This document shows positions 34,800-44,142 of a stretch of 53,090 bases of DNA, one piece after another. Within the stretch, counting starts at the first letter, position 1, and every line of letters begins with the position of its first letter. A program made the translations under genes and the position numbers. The notes under the pieces are model-generated. The model was not told the origin of the DNA, searched no databases, and saw only the letters and a program-made list of their open reading frames with translations. Origin of the DNA: Cytophagales bacterium (GTDB lineage: Bacteria; Bacteroidota; Bacteroidia; Cytophagales; 172606-1); assembly GCA_030446715.1 (NCBI GenBank), contig JAUJMU010000014.1:121363-174452 (forward strand). The letters are read 5' to 3'.

Positions 34800-35723
34800 C
34801 TAATTCTGTGATTCTTTGACCAAACTGCGTACAACTGCCACAACCCTATCGATTACCCAGCCCAGGATCAGGCCGCCCACCGCACTTACCAAAACCTTCG
34901 CCAGCCAGGCAACGGCGGGTACTCCGGCAAGGGCATGCTCAATGCCCTGGAGCCCGTGATGTAAAAAAGGGATGCCGTGCGCAATGATTTCTGCCCCCAC
35001 CCACAGCATGGCGGCAGTACCGATGTAGCCGAGAATTTTCAGGAAAGACGGCATGAATCTTACCGTGCCGCGACCAATTTTCCGGATAAGCGGAGGATTT
35101 TTATCTCTGGCCATGCTCATCCCTATATCATCCGCTTTTACAATCAATCCAACGAAGCCGTACACGGCAACCGTGATAAAAACTGCTACGCACAACAGTA
35201 CCGCAATCTGCGTCATCAGCGTTTTGCCGGCAACGGTGGCATAAGTAATAGCTACAATTTCGGCAGAAAGAATCAGATCTGTGCGCACTGCGCCTTTTAC
35301 CCTTTCCTTTTCCAGCTCCTGAGGGGTGATTACCTTCAGCGCTTCACCCGGATCATCGTGGTGGTGTTTGCTGAACATGGAATGAACCTTTTCGTAGCCC
35401 TCAAAACACAGAAAAGCACCCCCCAGCATCAGGATGGGTTGGATGATCCAGGGGGCAAACAGGCCCAGAATCAACGCCGCCGGACTCAGAATAAGCAGTT
35501 TGTTGATCAGTGATTTTTTTGCGATCCGGTAAATGATCGAAAGTTCGCGCGCGGGGTCCAGACCCACCACGTATTTGGGCGTTACCGCGGTGTCATCAAT
35601 CACAATTCCGGATACTTTACCCGTTGTTTTTGCCACCTGCGCGGGAACGTCATCAAGACTTGCCGCACTGACTTTCACCAGGGCAGCAACATCATCCAGC
35701 AGAGCGAGCAGACCTGTAGCCAT
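34800..35723 (-). CDS. DUF808 family membrane protein (YedI-like)
   Basis: 307 aa. The N-terminal soluble part MATGLLALLDDVAALVKVSA, DDTAVTPKYVVGLDPAREL and IIYRIAKKSLINK is the hallmark of DUF808. Four to five membrane helices follow (LLILSPAALILGLFAPWI, LMLGGAFLCFEGYEKVHSM, ISAEIVAITYATVAG region, AVLLCVAVFITVAVYGFVGL, VSAVGGLILGWVIDRVVAV). The family is an inner-membrane protein of unknown function. A histidine run, SKHHHDDPGEA, sits in a cytoplasmic loop. Divergent from the receiver gene; probably core genome, marking the right edge of the accessory region. Confidence 0.9.
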   Translation of the reverse strand: MATGLLALLDDVAALVKVSAASLDDVPAQVAKTTGKVSGIVIDDTAVTPKYVVGLDPARELSIIYRIAKKSLINKLLILSPAALILGLFAPWIIQPILMLGGAFLCFEGYEKVHSMFSKHHHDDPGEALKVITPQELEKERVKGAVRTDLILSAEIVAITYATVAGKTLMTQIAVLLCVAVFITVAVYGFVGLIVKADDIGMSMARDKNPPLIRKIGRGTVRFMPSFLKILGYIGTAAMLWVGAEIIAHGIPFLHHGLQGIEHALAGVPAVAWLAKVLVSAVGGLILGWVIDRVVAVVRSLVKESQN

Positions 35724-36041
35724 TGTTTGTTTATCACTTTTAAATCAACCGGCATTTTAAGAAGAATACCTGTTTCCCGGAGCATTTTTTCCGGGAATGT
35801 TTTTGACGGCCCCGGATCTGGTGGCAGTTACGCCTGCCGCTTTCTACGGAAAAAATGCGCAGACGGCTGCACTTATACCGGCCGGAATGTCCTGCCTGAT
35901 CACAGGCAATTAAAAAATGCCCGGAAGCTGAAGAATACGACTTTATCCGATACATTTACCTCAGTGGCAGAAAATTGCAATTTGCCGTATCCTCAACGAA
36001 CGGACAGGCAGAGAGCAAGCCTTGTAAATTCAAACCCCGAC
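35724..36041. other. Divergent intergenic region, hairpins
   Basis: 318 bp without a gene; the open frame running into the receiver gene here shows no coding character. It holds TTCCCGGA (35774-35781) and TCCGGGAA (35790-35797), an 8-bp hairpin, and TGCCTG-ATCA-CAGGCA near 35894. Either could regulate the DUF808 or receiver gene. Confidence 0.45.
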
Positions 36042-36449
36042 ATGGCCGCAGCTAAATCCATTCTGGTTGTAAAAGACAATAAAACCGATAGTTTTATCAT
36101 TCAGAAAGTAATCAATGGTTACGATCCGGCCGCAGAGGTGCTGATCTTTAACCAGCCGGAAAAAGGCCTGCAATTTCTGAAGGGTAAGAACGCCTCAGCA
36201 ATGGGCCGGAATATGGTCATTCTGCTGGATATTGGCATGCCCGATATTGATGGCTGGCAGTTCATAGAGGAATTTGAGAAGTTGCCTGAAAGTATTCAGG
36301 CATCCGGCCGCGTATACATACTGACCTCTTCCATCGACCCCGGTGACCGCCAGAAGGCCGGAAGCCTGAAATCAGTAGTGAGTTACTTCAGCAGGCCCCT
36401 GACCACTATCGGACTGAAGCAGATCAATATGGACGACCGGGAGGCCTGA
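36042..36449 (+). CDS. Stand-alone receiver-domain protein with altered active site
   Basis: 135 aa, start at MAAAKSILVVKDNKTDSF (36042). Single receiver domain, no output domain. The phospho-acceptor is probably Asp63 in VILLDIGMPDIDGW, and Thr95 (YILTSSIDP) is present. The acidic pocket near the N-terminus reads KDN instead of the usual acidic pair, and the conserved lysine of the K-P motif is Arg118 in FSRPLT. Loss of both changes makes ordinary phosphorylation doubtful, although the acceptor is kept. It is the Bacteroidota type with the IDPGDRQKA loop. Its partner kinase is not nearby. Confidence 0.85.
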   Translation: MAAAKSILVVKDNKTDSFIIQKVINGYDPAAEVLIFNQPEKGLQFLKGKNASAMGRNMVILLDIGMPDIDGWQFIEEFEKLPESIQASGRVYILTSSIDPGDRQKAGSLKSVVSYFSRPLTTIGLKQINMDDREA

Positions 36450-36605
36450 CTTTTTTGCGAAAAGCTTCCGGTCAGCCATTTTTTCCGGCAACTCCGGTTT
36501 GACTCCGGTCGCGTGGTGGAAAGGGCCTGATCACATAAACCTTCCTTGCAGCACCAACCTGGAAAGAAAATTTTCCTAAGTTGTAGGAGTTAAACCGAAG
36601 TAAAA

Positions 36606-37733
36606 ATGGAAGACGCAAATACCCACCGCCGCCGTTTTATCAAGCATTCCGTCACTACCGCCGCCGGTCTGGTGGTGATGTCTGCGCTGCCCGACCAGGT
36701 ACTTGGCTATCAGGGCCCGCCGAAAATCCGGTTTTCAGTGATTGGTCTCAACCACGGCCACATCTACGGCCAGGCGGAGGCCGTCATCAGGGGCGGCGGC
36801 GAACTTATTTCTTTCTACGCCAAAGAGCCCGATCTGGCCGCCGCTTTTGCAAAACGGTATCCTCAGGCAAAGCAGGCAAAGGGTGAAAAGGAAATTCTGG
36901 AGGACAAAGCCATTCAACTGGTGGTCAGCGCCGCCATCCCTGACGAACGGGCTCCCCTGGGCGTACGGGTCATGCGCCACGGCAAGGATTACATGGTCGA
37001 TAAGCCCGGTATTACCTCCCTCGAGCAACTGGCCGAAGTGCGGAAGGTGCAGAAGGAGACGCGCCGGATCTACTCCATCATGTACAGTGAGCGGCTGGAA
37101 AACCGCGCTACCGTAAAGGCGGGTGAACTGGTGAAGGCCGGGGCCATCGGCAAGGTGATCCAGACCATCGGTCTGGGACCGCACCGGATGAATGTGAAGT
37201 CTCGGCCCGAGTGGTTTTTTGACCGCAAACGCTTCGGCGGCATTCTCACCGACATTGGCTCCCACCAGTTTGACCAGTTCCTGCACTTTACCGGTTCCGG
37301 CAAGGCCGAAGTGGTGTCGTCGCAAGTCGGCAATGTACACCACCCGCAGTACCCGCAGTTTGAGGATTTCGGCGACGTGATGCTGCGCGGCGACGGCGGC
37401 ACGGGCTACATCCGCGTGGACTGGTTTACGCCCGACGGACTGAAGTCATGGGGCGACGGCCGCCTGACCATTCTCGGCACCGACGGCTACATCGAATTGC
37501 GGAAAAACATTGACATCGCCGGCCGGGAAGGGGGCAACCACCTGTTTCTGGTGGACGGAAAAGAAACCCGCTACGTTGATTGCAGCCAGGTGCCGCTGCC
37601 CTACGGCGGACAGCTGGTGAATGACATCCTGAACCGCACCGAAACGGCCATGTCGCAGGAGCATTGCTTCCTCGCCACCGAACTGGCCCTCCGGGCTCAG
37701 AAGCAGGCGCAGAAAGTGGTGCTGAAGACGTAA
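36606..37733 (+). CDS. Gfo/Idh/MocA family oxidoreductase with Tat signal
   Basis: 375 aa. N-terminal twin-arginine-type signal HRRRFIKHSVTTAAGLVVMSALPDQVLG suggests folded export to the periplasm. The NAD(P) domain starts FSVIGLNHGHIYGQAE, a variant of the GxGxxG loop with GLNHGH, and continues VVSAAIPDERAPLGV and DYMVDKPG (the conserved K of the EKP-like motif). The second half (GGILTDIGSHQFDQFLHF) carries the GGxxxDxGxHxxD motif and its catalytic histidine. Sugar or inositol substrates are typical. The class V aminotransferase pseudogene lies downstream. Confidence 0.92.
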   Translation: MEDANTHRRRFIKHSVTTAAGLVVMSALPDQVLGYQGPPKIRFSVIGLNHGHIYGQAEAVIRGGGELISFYAKEPDLAAAFAKRYPQAKQAKGEKEILEDKAIQLVVSAAIPDERAPLGVRVMRHGKDYMVDKPGITSLEQLAEVRKVQKETRRIYSIMYSERLENRATVKAGELVKAGAIGKVIQTIGLGPHRMNVKSRPEWFFDRKRFGGILTDIGSHQFDQFLHFTGSGKAEVVSSQVGNVHHPQYPQFEDFGDVMLRGDGGTGYIRVDWFTPDGLKSWGDGRLTILGTDGYIELRKNIDIAGREGGNHLFLVDGKETRYVDCSQVPLPYGGQLVNDILNRTETAMSQEHCFLATELALRAQKQAQKVVLKT

Positions 37734-38050
37734 CGCGCCGCATACAGGTGAGCCCATTTGCGGTTCCCCCGATGGCGCGAAGCTCTGCTTCGTGACTATT
37801 GTCTTATCCGCCTCCGGCGGATCGTGAGGGCAATGGCAGGGAACTTTTGAAGGTCTGGTCTCGCCCGTATTCAAACCAGAGGTTTGAAAATCAGGAGCAC
37901 GAAGCAGAGCTTCGCGCAATCAGAGGCTTCTCGTTGCTCTTTCCGTCTTGTCATCCCCGGAGGGGATCTTTGTCGAGGAAGGGAATGACTCCTTCACCCT
38001 ACAAAGATCCCTTCCGGGGATGACATGAAAGGGAGGTAGTCTTTTATCCC
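37734..38050. repeat. Hairpin-rich intergenic region with repeat-type palindromes
   Basis: 317 bp with no gene. First palindrome: GCGCGAAGCTCTGCTTCGTG at 37775-37794 and its exact complement at 37898-37917. Inside that arm are smaller hairpins (TCCGCC..GGCGGA near 37808 and TTCAAACC-AGA-GGTTTGAA near 37870). Second: 37950-37973 and 38001-38024 are complements over 24 bases with one mismatch, built on CATCCCCGGA. The pairs look like intergenic palindromic (REP-like) elements. Confidence 0.8.
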
Positions 38051-39364
38051 ATGTCTCCCGTCTCCAATCCAAAATTTCCCACCTCCCAAACCATGCGCAA
38101 CTGGACCTCCGACTGGAAAGAATTTCTCCGGGACCACCCAAGCCTTGACGTAAACCCGGGGCTTACCTACCCGCCGGTGCCACGGGTGCCTGCCGCGTCC
38201 CTTGCCGCAGATGAAGCATTCTGGCAGCAGGTACGGAACCTGTACCCGGAGCCGGAGGAGCTGATTAATCTGAACAGCGGCGCGGTCAGTTCCTCGCCGC
38301 GTACGGTAGAAAAAGCGTTTCTGGCGTATTACCAACTGGTCAACCAACTGCCCAGCTACTACCTGTTCAAGTTTATGGAGCAGGGGCGCGAACTGATCCG
38401 CGAGGGGCTGGCGGGTCTGGTCAACTGTTCAAAGGATGAAGTCGCTTTCCTCCGGAACACCACTGAAGCGCTGAATAATGTGATTTTCGGCATTCCGCTG
38501 AAAGCAGGCGATGAGGTAGTTGCCTGCCGGCAGGATTATTCCAAAGCCGTGGCTTCATGGAAGCAGAGAGAGTTGCGCGAAGGGATCAAAGTGAATTGGG
38601 TAAGTCTGGAAGGACCGGAAGAAACGGATGAGCAAATCGTGTCAAAATACCTTTCGGCCTTTACGCACCGGACCAAAGTACTGCACCTGACGCACGTGAT
38701 CAACTGGAACGGACAGGTGCTGCCAGTCGCTCAAATCATCCGGGAGGCGAAAAAGCGCGGCGTGGATGTGCTGCTCGACGGAGCCCACAGCCTCGGCTTG
38801 CTGGAAACCGACATGGCGGCCCTCGGTTGCGATTATTTTGTGGCGGCGCTGCACTAGTTGCTGTCGGGGCCGAGTCCTTCCGCCATGCTGTACGTCCGCG
38901 AGGACAAAATTCCCGGTGTGTGGCCGCTGGCCTCCAGCTTTACGCCCCGGTCCGGCGACATCCGCAAGTTTGAGGAACTGAGCATCCAGCTGATGCCCAC
39001 CCTCATCGGTCTGGGCTACGCCATAGAGTTTTACACGTGGCTGGGCCGCGAAAACAAGGAGCAGCGCCTGCGTTACCTGCGCCGCTACTGGACTGCCCAA
39101 CTGCGCGACCTGAACGGCCTCCTTTTCCGTACCCCCGAAGAGGAGGGACGCAACTGCGTGATCGTGAATGTGGCCGTCAGTGATCATGAGCCGGCTGGGC
39201 TGGAGAAGCAGATGCTGGAAAAGTATAAAATCCACATCACCGCCGTGCAGTGGGAAAACATGCCCGGCATCCGGATCACGCCAAACGTGTACACCAGCCC
39301 CGGCGAACTGGATGCGCTGGTAAAAGCGATGCGGGAGGTGGAAGGGATAGGAACTGCCAGTTAG
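38051..39364 (+). pseudogene. Class V aminotransferase pseudogene (isopenicillin-N-epimerase-like), PLP lysine lost
   Basis: Two halves in the same frame are separated by TAG at 38855-38857. The first half (269 codons) has the N-terminal fold: INLNSGAVSSSPRTVE, EVAFLRNTTEALNNVIFG, VLHLTHVINWNGQVLPV and the aspartate motif VLLDGAHSLGLL. It ends FVAALH then TAG. Where the family has HKWL with the PLP lysine, the sequence reads H-stop-L: the lysine codon is missing and the Trp position is a stop. The second half (LLSGPSPSAMLYVREDKIP to GIGTAS) is otherwise intact. No active enzyme can be made even with read-through. Confidence 0.9.
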
Positions 39365-39790
39365 AACAGGGGTAAACCGGGTGTAAGAGACCACACGCCT
39401 GTAAGGGATTTTCGGCACGGAAGACATTTCCTATCCCGCCTGTAGTGACCGCACCTGCCAGTCGCAGCGGATGCAGATTATCGTGGAGCAGCCGCCCGAC
39501 CCGAACAACTGCACCACCATATCAGGCTCCGATTTGCTGGAAACGGCCGGAAACACCACCGAAGGCATCCGGATTTTCCTCAACGATGTATACTGTTCGC
39601 CGCAAAGGACTGACATATCGGTGTGTTTACGGACCTGCACGCCAGTGTTGCCGCAGGCACGGCCGGCGAAGTGACCATCGGCCAGCTGGCGGGGGAATGG
39701 GTGGATGCCTGAAATTTCGGCTACCAGTAATACAGGTCCGGCGGCAACGTCATTGGCCAGTCAGGGCGACCTTTCAAATTAACTCAGGGT
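39365..39790 (+). other. Unassigned remnant, frame-shifted reading frame
   Basis: No clean gene. The frame GTEDISYPACSDRTC from about 39414 runs through MQIIVEQPPDPNNCTTISG (39471) to YCSPQRTDI, shifts near 39619, and continues in another frame with VFTDLHASVAAGTAGEVTIG..LAGEWVDA before a stop. Cysteine- and Gly-rich spacing suggests a piece of a secreted protein. Family unknown. Confidence 0.4.
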
Positions 39791-39928
39791 AAACAAAAAG
39801 CAGCCAAAGTTTGCGGTAAGTGAAGCCTGTTTTAAGGCTATGTTAAATGTTTGATCCGGAGGGCACCGGTACAATCAAAAGAAGTTACATCTGATTACTA
39901 TTGATGAAGCGCAACCGATGAAAACGCC

Positions 39929-40501
39929 ATGGATGGTCAGCTTATTGTCCGGCTCGGCCGCAAGATCCGCGAAACCCGCGTGCGTCAGCAGATGAAGCTG
40001 CACGAGGTGGCCGAGGCCGCCAGGATCAGCAAAGGCTTGCTGTCGCGGATCGAGAACGGCCGGACAGTTCCTTCCCTGTCCGTGCTGATCCTGATCATTC
40101 AGGCGCTCCGGGTGCCGATCCAATCTTTCTTCGAGGGCATTGACGCGGTGCCCGAAGCATCCTGGGTTCACAAGCCAGCCTCCGGCTACACCACTTTCCG
40201 CAAAGAGAGTTCGTTGGGATTTTTCCATGAACACATCCTCAGCCATACACTTCCCAACGTTGCCATGGAAGCCAGCATCCTGACGCTGGAGCCCGGTTCG
40301 GCCCGTAAACCTGCCACTACGGAGGCGTATGAATTCCGGTACATGCTGCGGGGTGAGGTCCAGTACCAGCTCAATGGAGATACAGTGGTGCTGCAGGAGG
40401 GAGATACCCTGCTCTTCAACGGGAAAATGCCGCACCTGCCCGTAAACCGCACCGACAAACCAGCCTCCATGCTGGCAATTCAGCTGCTGATTCCTGCCTG
40501 A
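39929..40501 (+). CDS. XRE-type helix-turn-helix regulator with cupin domain
   Basis: 190 aa. N-terminal HTH (residues about 10-65: GRKIRETRVRQQMKLHEVAE, ISKGLLSRIENGRTVPSLSV) and a C-terminal cupin_2 barrel (LTLEPGSARKPATTEAYEF, MLRGEVQYQLNGDTVVLQEGDTLLFNG, MPHLPVNRTDKPASM). This layout is the PuuR-type transcription regulator: the cupin binds a small ligand and the HTH a nearby operator. The target is unclear: neighbours are the unassigned remnant on one side and a convergent helicase gene on the other. Confidence 0.92.
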   Translation: MDGQLIVRLGRKIRETRVRQQMKLHEVAEAARISKGLLSRIENGRTVPSLSVLILIIQALRVPIQSFFEGIDAVPEASWVHKPASGYTTFRKESSLGFFHEHILSHTLPNVAMEASILTLEPGSARKPATTEAYEFRYMLRGEVQYQLNGDTVVLQEGDTLLFNGKMPHLPVNRTDKPASMLAIQLLIPA

Positions 40502-40535
40502 AAAAGCAAGGAGAGCAGCAGGGTTGCCTTGTTGT

Positions 40536-43500
40536 TCACACTACTTCCGCCATACACTCCGCCGTACCCACCAGAATCTTCTCCACTTCCAGATACCCCA
40601 TCTGGCGGAGCAGTTTTTCGTAGGCATTCAGGTCCTTCTGTGCCTTTTCCTTCTTTTGCTCCAGCGAAGGCAGGAACTTCAGCAGCGTAACTTTTTTGCC
40701 GGCGGCCAGTACCCGGTCGGGGAGGGAAAAGGTATGATCCACGGTTTTGCGGCAGATGATGTCCCGCACGTTGCGGCCCCGGCCCCCGAAGTGCGGCTTC
40801 ACCAGGGGCAGTTCCAGTAAGGCATCCAACTGCTTTTTCATTTCGTGCCGTTCGCCTTCATCCACCGCGCCGGTCAGCCAGAGTTTTTCCAGACAAGCCT
40901 CCGACTCGGCGGCGCATGCAAGGCCGGACAGGGCGAAGCAGAGTTGCTGGGGCAGGTCTTTCTTTTTCTCAAACGACTCTGTATCCATCATACTGGCGGC
41001 AATGCGGCGGAGGCGGGCCTTTTCGTGCCAGTCGCTGTTGAGCAGGTGATCCACCCAGAAAATGTTTTCATCCGTTTTTTCTTCTTCCTGTACCCGCTTC
41101 GGTTGTCCCGGTTCCAGCACGTAGGCGTCTATCTCCGGCTCCCACAGGCCGCGGTCTTCGAGGTATTGGTAGAGCAGGAAATTGACGGAAATGCCCCTCG
41201 GACGGTCGAAATCATCCTTGCGGGCCAGCAGGTAGAGCCGGTCAGTGGGGCGGGTCAGGGCTACGTAGAGCATGTTCAGGTTTTCAATAAAGGCACCTTC
41301 CGATACCCGCATGATCTGGCTCCGCATCGGCGTCCGTTCCAGATTTTTGGCGGAAACGGCCGCGGCTTTCAGCGGCAGGCCACTCAGGATTTTAGGGGCG
41401 TAACTCAGTTCTTCCGCCTCAAGGCTCAGCCAGTGAATGTCGCGGTTGCCCGGCTCCAGCGACCATTCGGCGAAGGGCACAATCACCACCGGGTATTCCA
41501 GCCCTTTGGACTTGTGAATGGACGTGACCGTAACGGCCTGCTGCCCCTGCGGAATGTTGATGCAGAGGGTTTCTTTCTTCCGCTCCCAGTACTCGATAAA
41601 GTCGCCGAGGTGGTTGCTCTGCCGGGTCGAAAACTCCAGCACTACGTCAAGGAAACGGAACAGGTAGGCAGATTGCCCCGGCTGACTCAGCAGCCCGAAC
41701 GTCTGCACCAGTTTTTCGGCCAACTCGTACAGTCCGAGGCGCAGCAGCCGGTAGGGGTTCAGGTTGAATTCCTCCTTGCGCAGGTAACCGAATAATGGTT
41801 CCAGCGAGTGGCTGCCGGTGATCTTTTTATGTTCTTCCGCCGAAAGCACGGGCAGGTTGCCCAGCAGTTCCTTATGAAACAGGTGCAGCGCCTCGTACCG
41901 GAGCAGCGCGTCGGCCGGCGTGTGCAGCACCCGCATAAATGCAATTACCAGCGACACCGCCGGGGAGTACTGGAGCAGCAGCGAATCCTGCGAGATCACC
42001 GGGATACCCTGATCCTTCAGAAAATTGGCGATCAGCCTGCCGTTTTTGTTGCTCCGGTTCAGCACCGCAATATCGCCCAGCGTGAAGCCCGCCTCCTGCG
42101 CCTCCCGGATGGTTTCCAGCACTGCACCAAACGTACGCGTCTGGTAGGGACCCGGACTGGCTTTGGATTCTTCGGCTTCAGACCGGGAAATGAACCGGAC
42201 CGCAATGTGGCCGCCCCGCTTCGGCTGGGAAGGCACGCCCTGAGCGGCGTAGAGGTCGTATACGTCGGCCAGCAGGGCCTTGTCGTGCCGGTACTTTCCG
42301 GTGAGCAGCAGGAAAAGTTCGTTGTTAAACAGTACGATCTCTTCGGCGCTGCGGTAGTTGGTGCTCAGGCGTTCCAGTTGCAGGGCGTGGCGGAACGTAT
42401 CGTAGCGCATGTTCAGCACGTCACTCTGCTTGTGGTCGTGGCGGGAAACCAGTTCCGCGAAGCGGCTTTTGGAAAGGAACACGATCTGCTCCATGTCGCC
42501 GCCGCGCCAGCCGTAAATGGCCTGCTTGGCGTCGCCCACCACGAGGCTGAAGTGCCCTTTTGCCAACCCGTTTTCCACCAGCGGCAGCAGGTTATTCCAC
42601 TGCAGCACCGACGTATCCTGAAATTCGTCGATCAGGATGTGGTTGTACTTTTCGCCCAGCCGTTCGTAGATAAAAGGCACCGGTTCCTGCAGTACAATGT
42701 TGATAATCGCCTTGTTGAAATCGGAGATGTGGATGGCGTTCTTTTCCGATTTTACCCGGTCCAGTTCCCGGTTCAGTTCGTGGATGACGGAGAGTTTGTA
42801 GAAATGCTTCAGAATCGAGCCGATGAGCATCCATTCGCCCTTCAGCTTTTCGATGCGGTCATAGTAGTTTTCCAGCTGGCCGCAGATGGCCTCCACTGCC
42901 AGCCGGTCTTTCTCCTTTATTTTGCTGGAAGTCCACTGCCCCTCGTACACTGCCTTGTGAATGGTGGCCGAAGGTTCCTTTTCAATGTTCCGTTCGGGGC
43001 TTTCGACAATTTTTTCAAAATAGCCGAAAATGCCGTTTTTGCCGCCGTTGAAGCAGGTTCCCGTCAGGCCGTGGCGTTCAATCAGCCCCAGTGCCTCGTC
43101 GGCAAGAGCCAGCACTTCGCCCTTCAGCACCTCCTGACCGGCCGTCAGCTGCTCCCTGATTTCGCGGAAGTTCTGGAGGTCCAGTGACTTCAGACTGCCC
43201 ACCGCGCCGTACACTTTTTCGTTGAGCAATTGCGCCCCGAAGGTAGAGAGGTCGGTAGGCAGACCGATCCAGCTTTGCCCTTCGTCGGCCTTTTCGAGGG
43301 CGTACTCTTCCAGCGTCTGGGAAAGCAGCGTTTCTTCGGCGGCCCCGATCCGGTTGAGCAGGCGGTCTACGGCGTTGGCCAGCAGTTCGGCCGAGTCCAT
43401 GTCTACTTCGTAGTTGAAGGGCACGCCCAGTTCTTCGGTAAAGGCACTGACCAGACGGTTCACGAAACTATCAATGGTGCTGACGGCAAAGTCGGAGTAG

Positions 43501-43952
43501 TCGTGCAGGATGTTGGCGAACGTCTGCACGGAACGCTGCCGCAGGATTTCTTCCGTAATCCGTTGCGACGGCTTCCGCCCTTCGTTGAGTTCGGTCAGGA
43601 TGGCCTGCAGCAACTGGCGGTTGCCGGCCCGCTTGTTTTCGGGCAGACTCGTTTCGGCGGCAAAGCCTTTCAGCGCCCCCATGATCCGCTCCTTCATTTC
43701 GCGGGCCGCGTCGTTGGTGAAGGTAATCGCCAGAATCTGCCTGAAGTAGTCGGGGTTGTCGTGCTGGAGGGCCAGCTTGAGGTATTCCTTGGTCAGTGTG
43801 TACGTTTTGCCGGAGCCCGCCGAGGAGCTGTATATTTTAAAGGGATGGGTCAGCACCGGCGTAAACAGCGTGGCCACTTCCGGGGCGGGGCTGCCGAAAA
43901 GGGCCAGTTGACTGTCGGAGTTTTGCGGAGCGGGCTTTTTCGGGGAGGGCAT
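40536..43952 (-). CDS. UvrD/AddA-like helicase with degenerate nuclease domain
   Basis: 1138 aa. Superfamily 1A helicase: Walker A SSAGSGKTYTLTKEYLK (about 43-60), ILAITFTNDAAREMKERI, DEFQDTSVLQWNNLLPLV (motif II), LSTNYRSAEEIV, VTSIHKSKGLEYPVVIVPF and NMLYVALTRPTDRLYLL. The C-terminus aligns with the RecB/AddA-type nuclease (PDRVLAAGKKVTLLKFLPSLEQKKEKAQKDLNAYEKLLRQMGY) but where active members have VIDYKTG it reads LLKFLPS, so the Asp and Lys are lost. Homologues pair with AddB for break processing; no AddB gene is next to it. Confidence 0.9.
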   Translation of the reverse strand: MPSPKKPAPQNSDSQLALFGSPAPEVATLFTPVLTHPFKIYSSSAGSGKTYTLTKEYLKLALQHDNPDYFRQILAITFTNDAAREMKERIMGALKGFAAETSLPENKRAGNRQLLQAILTELNEGRKPSQRITEEILRQRSVQTFANILHDYSDFAVSTIDSFVNRLVSAFTEELGVPFNYEVDMDSAELLANAVDRLLNRIGAAEETLLSQTLEEYALEKADEGQSWIGLPTDLSTFGAQLLNEKVYGAVGSLKSLDLQNFREIREQLTAGQEVLKGEVLALADEALGLIERHGLTGTCFNGGKNGIFGYFEKIVESPERNIEKEPSATIHKAVYEGQWTSSKIKEKDRLAVEAICGQLENYYDRIEKLKGEWMLIGSILKHFYKLSVIHELNRELDRVKSEKNAIHISDFNKAIINIVLQEPVPFIYERLGEKYNHILIDEFQDTSVLQWNNLLPLVENGLAKGHFSLVVGDAKQAIYGWRGGDMEQIVFLSKSRFAELVSRHDHKQSDVLNMRYDTFRHALQLERLSTNYRSAEEIVLFNNELFLLLTGKYRHDKALLADVYDLYAAQGVPSQPKRGGHIAVRFISRSEAEESKASPGPYQTRTFGAVLETIREAQEAGFTLGDIAVLNRSNKNGRLIANFLKDQGIPVISQDSLLLQYSPAVSLVIAFMRVLHTPADALLRYEALHLFHKELLGNLPVLSAEEHKKITGSHSLEPLFGYLRKEEFNLNPYRLLRLGLYELAEKLVQTFGLLSQPGQSAYLFRFLDVVLEFSTRQSNHLGDFIEYWERKKETLCINIPQGQQAVTVTSIHKSKGLEYPVVIVPFAEWSLEPGNRDIHWLSLEAEELSYAPKILSGLPLKAAAVSAKNLERTPMRSQIMRVSEGAFIENLNMLYVALTRPTDRLYLLARKDDFDRPRGISVNFLLYQYLEDRGLWEPEIDAYVLEPGQPKRVQEEEKTDENIFWVDHLLNSDWHEKARLRRIAASMMDTESFEKKKDLPQQLCFALSGLACAAESEACLEKLWLTGAVDEGERHEMKKQLDALLELPLVKPHFGGRGRNVRDIICRKTVDHTFSLPDRVLAAGKKVTLLKFLPSLEQKKEKAQKDLNAYEKLLRQMGYLEVEKILVGTAECMAEVV

Positions 43953-44142
43953 CGTACAATCGGAAAAGAGTAAAGGTAACGGAAACTGGCCTGAAAATGG
44001 GGAGCGTCACCGGCCGGTTGCGTAAATTTTAGGAGAAGGGTAGCCCGGCAGTTCCATTTTTTCCGAAAATACTGCAACTTGAGGGCGGCATTTGCCGGGC
44101 AGCGGTCTGCTCAGTTTGAAAACCACTAATCAACCGGATTTT

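Noticed and set aside
35727-36041. N-terminal extension of the receiver-domain reading frame
   Set aside because: The extra 105 residues have no domain or coding character, whereas the ATG at 36042 gives a typical receiver N-terminus.
41808-43187. 459-codon plus-strand open frame inside the helicase gene
   Set aside because: Antisense to the conserved helicase motifs; composition is that of a reverse reading.
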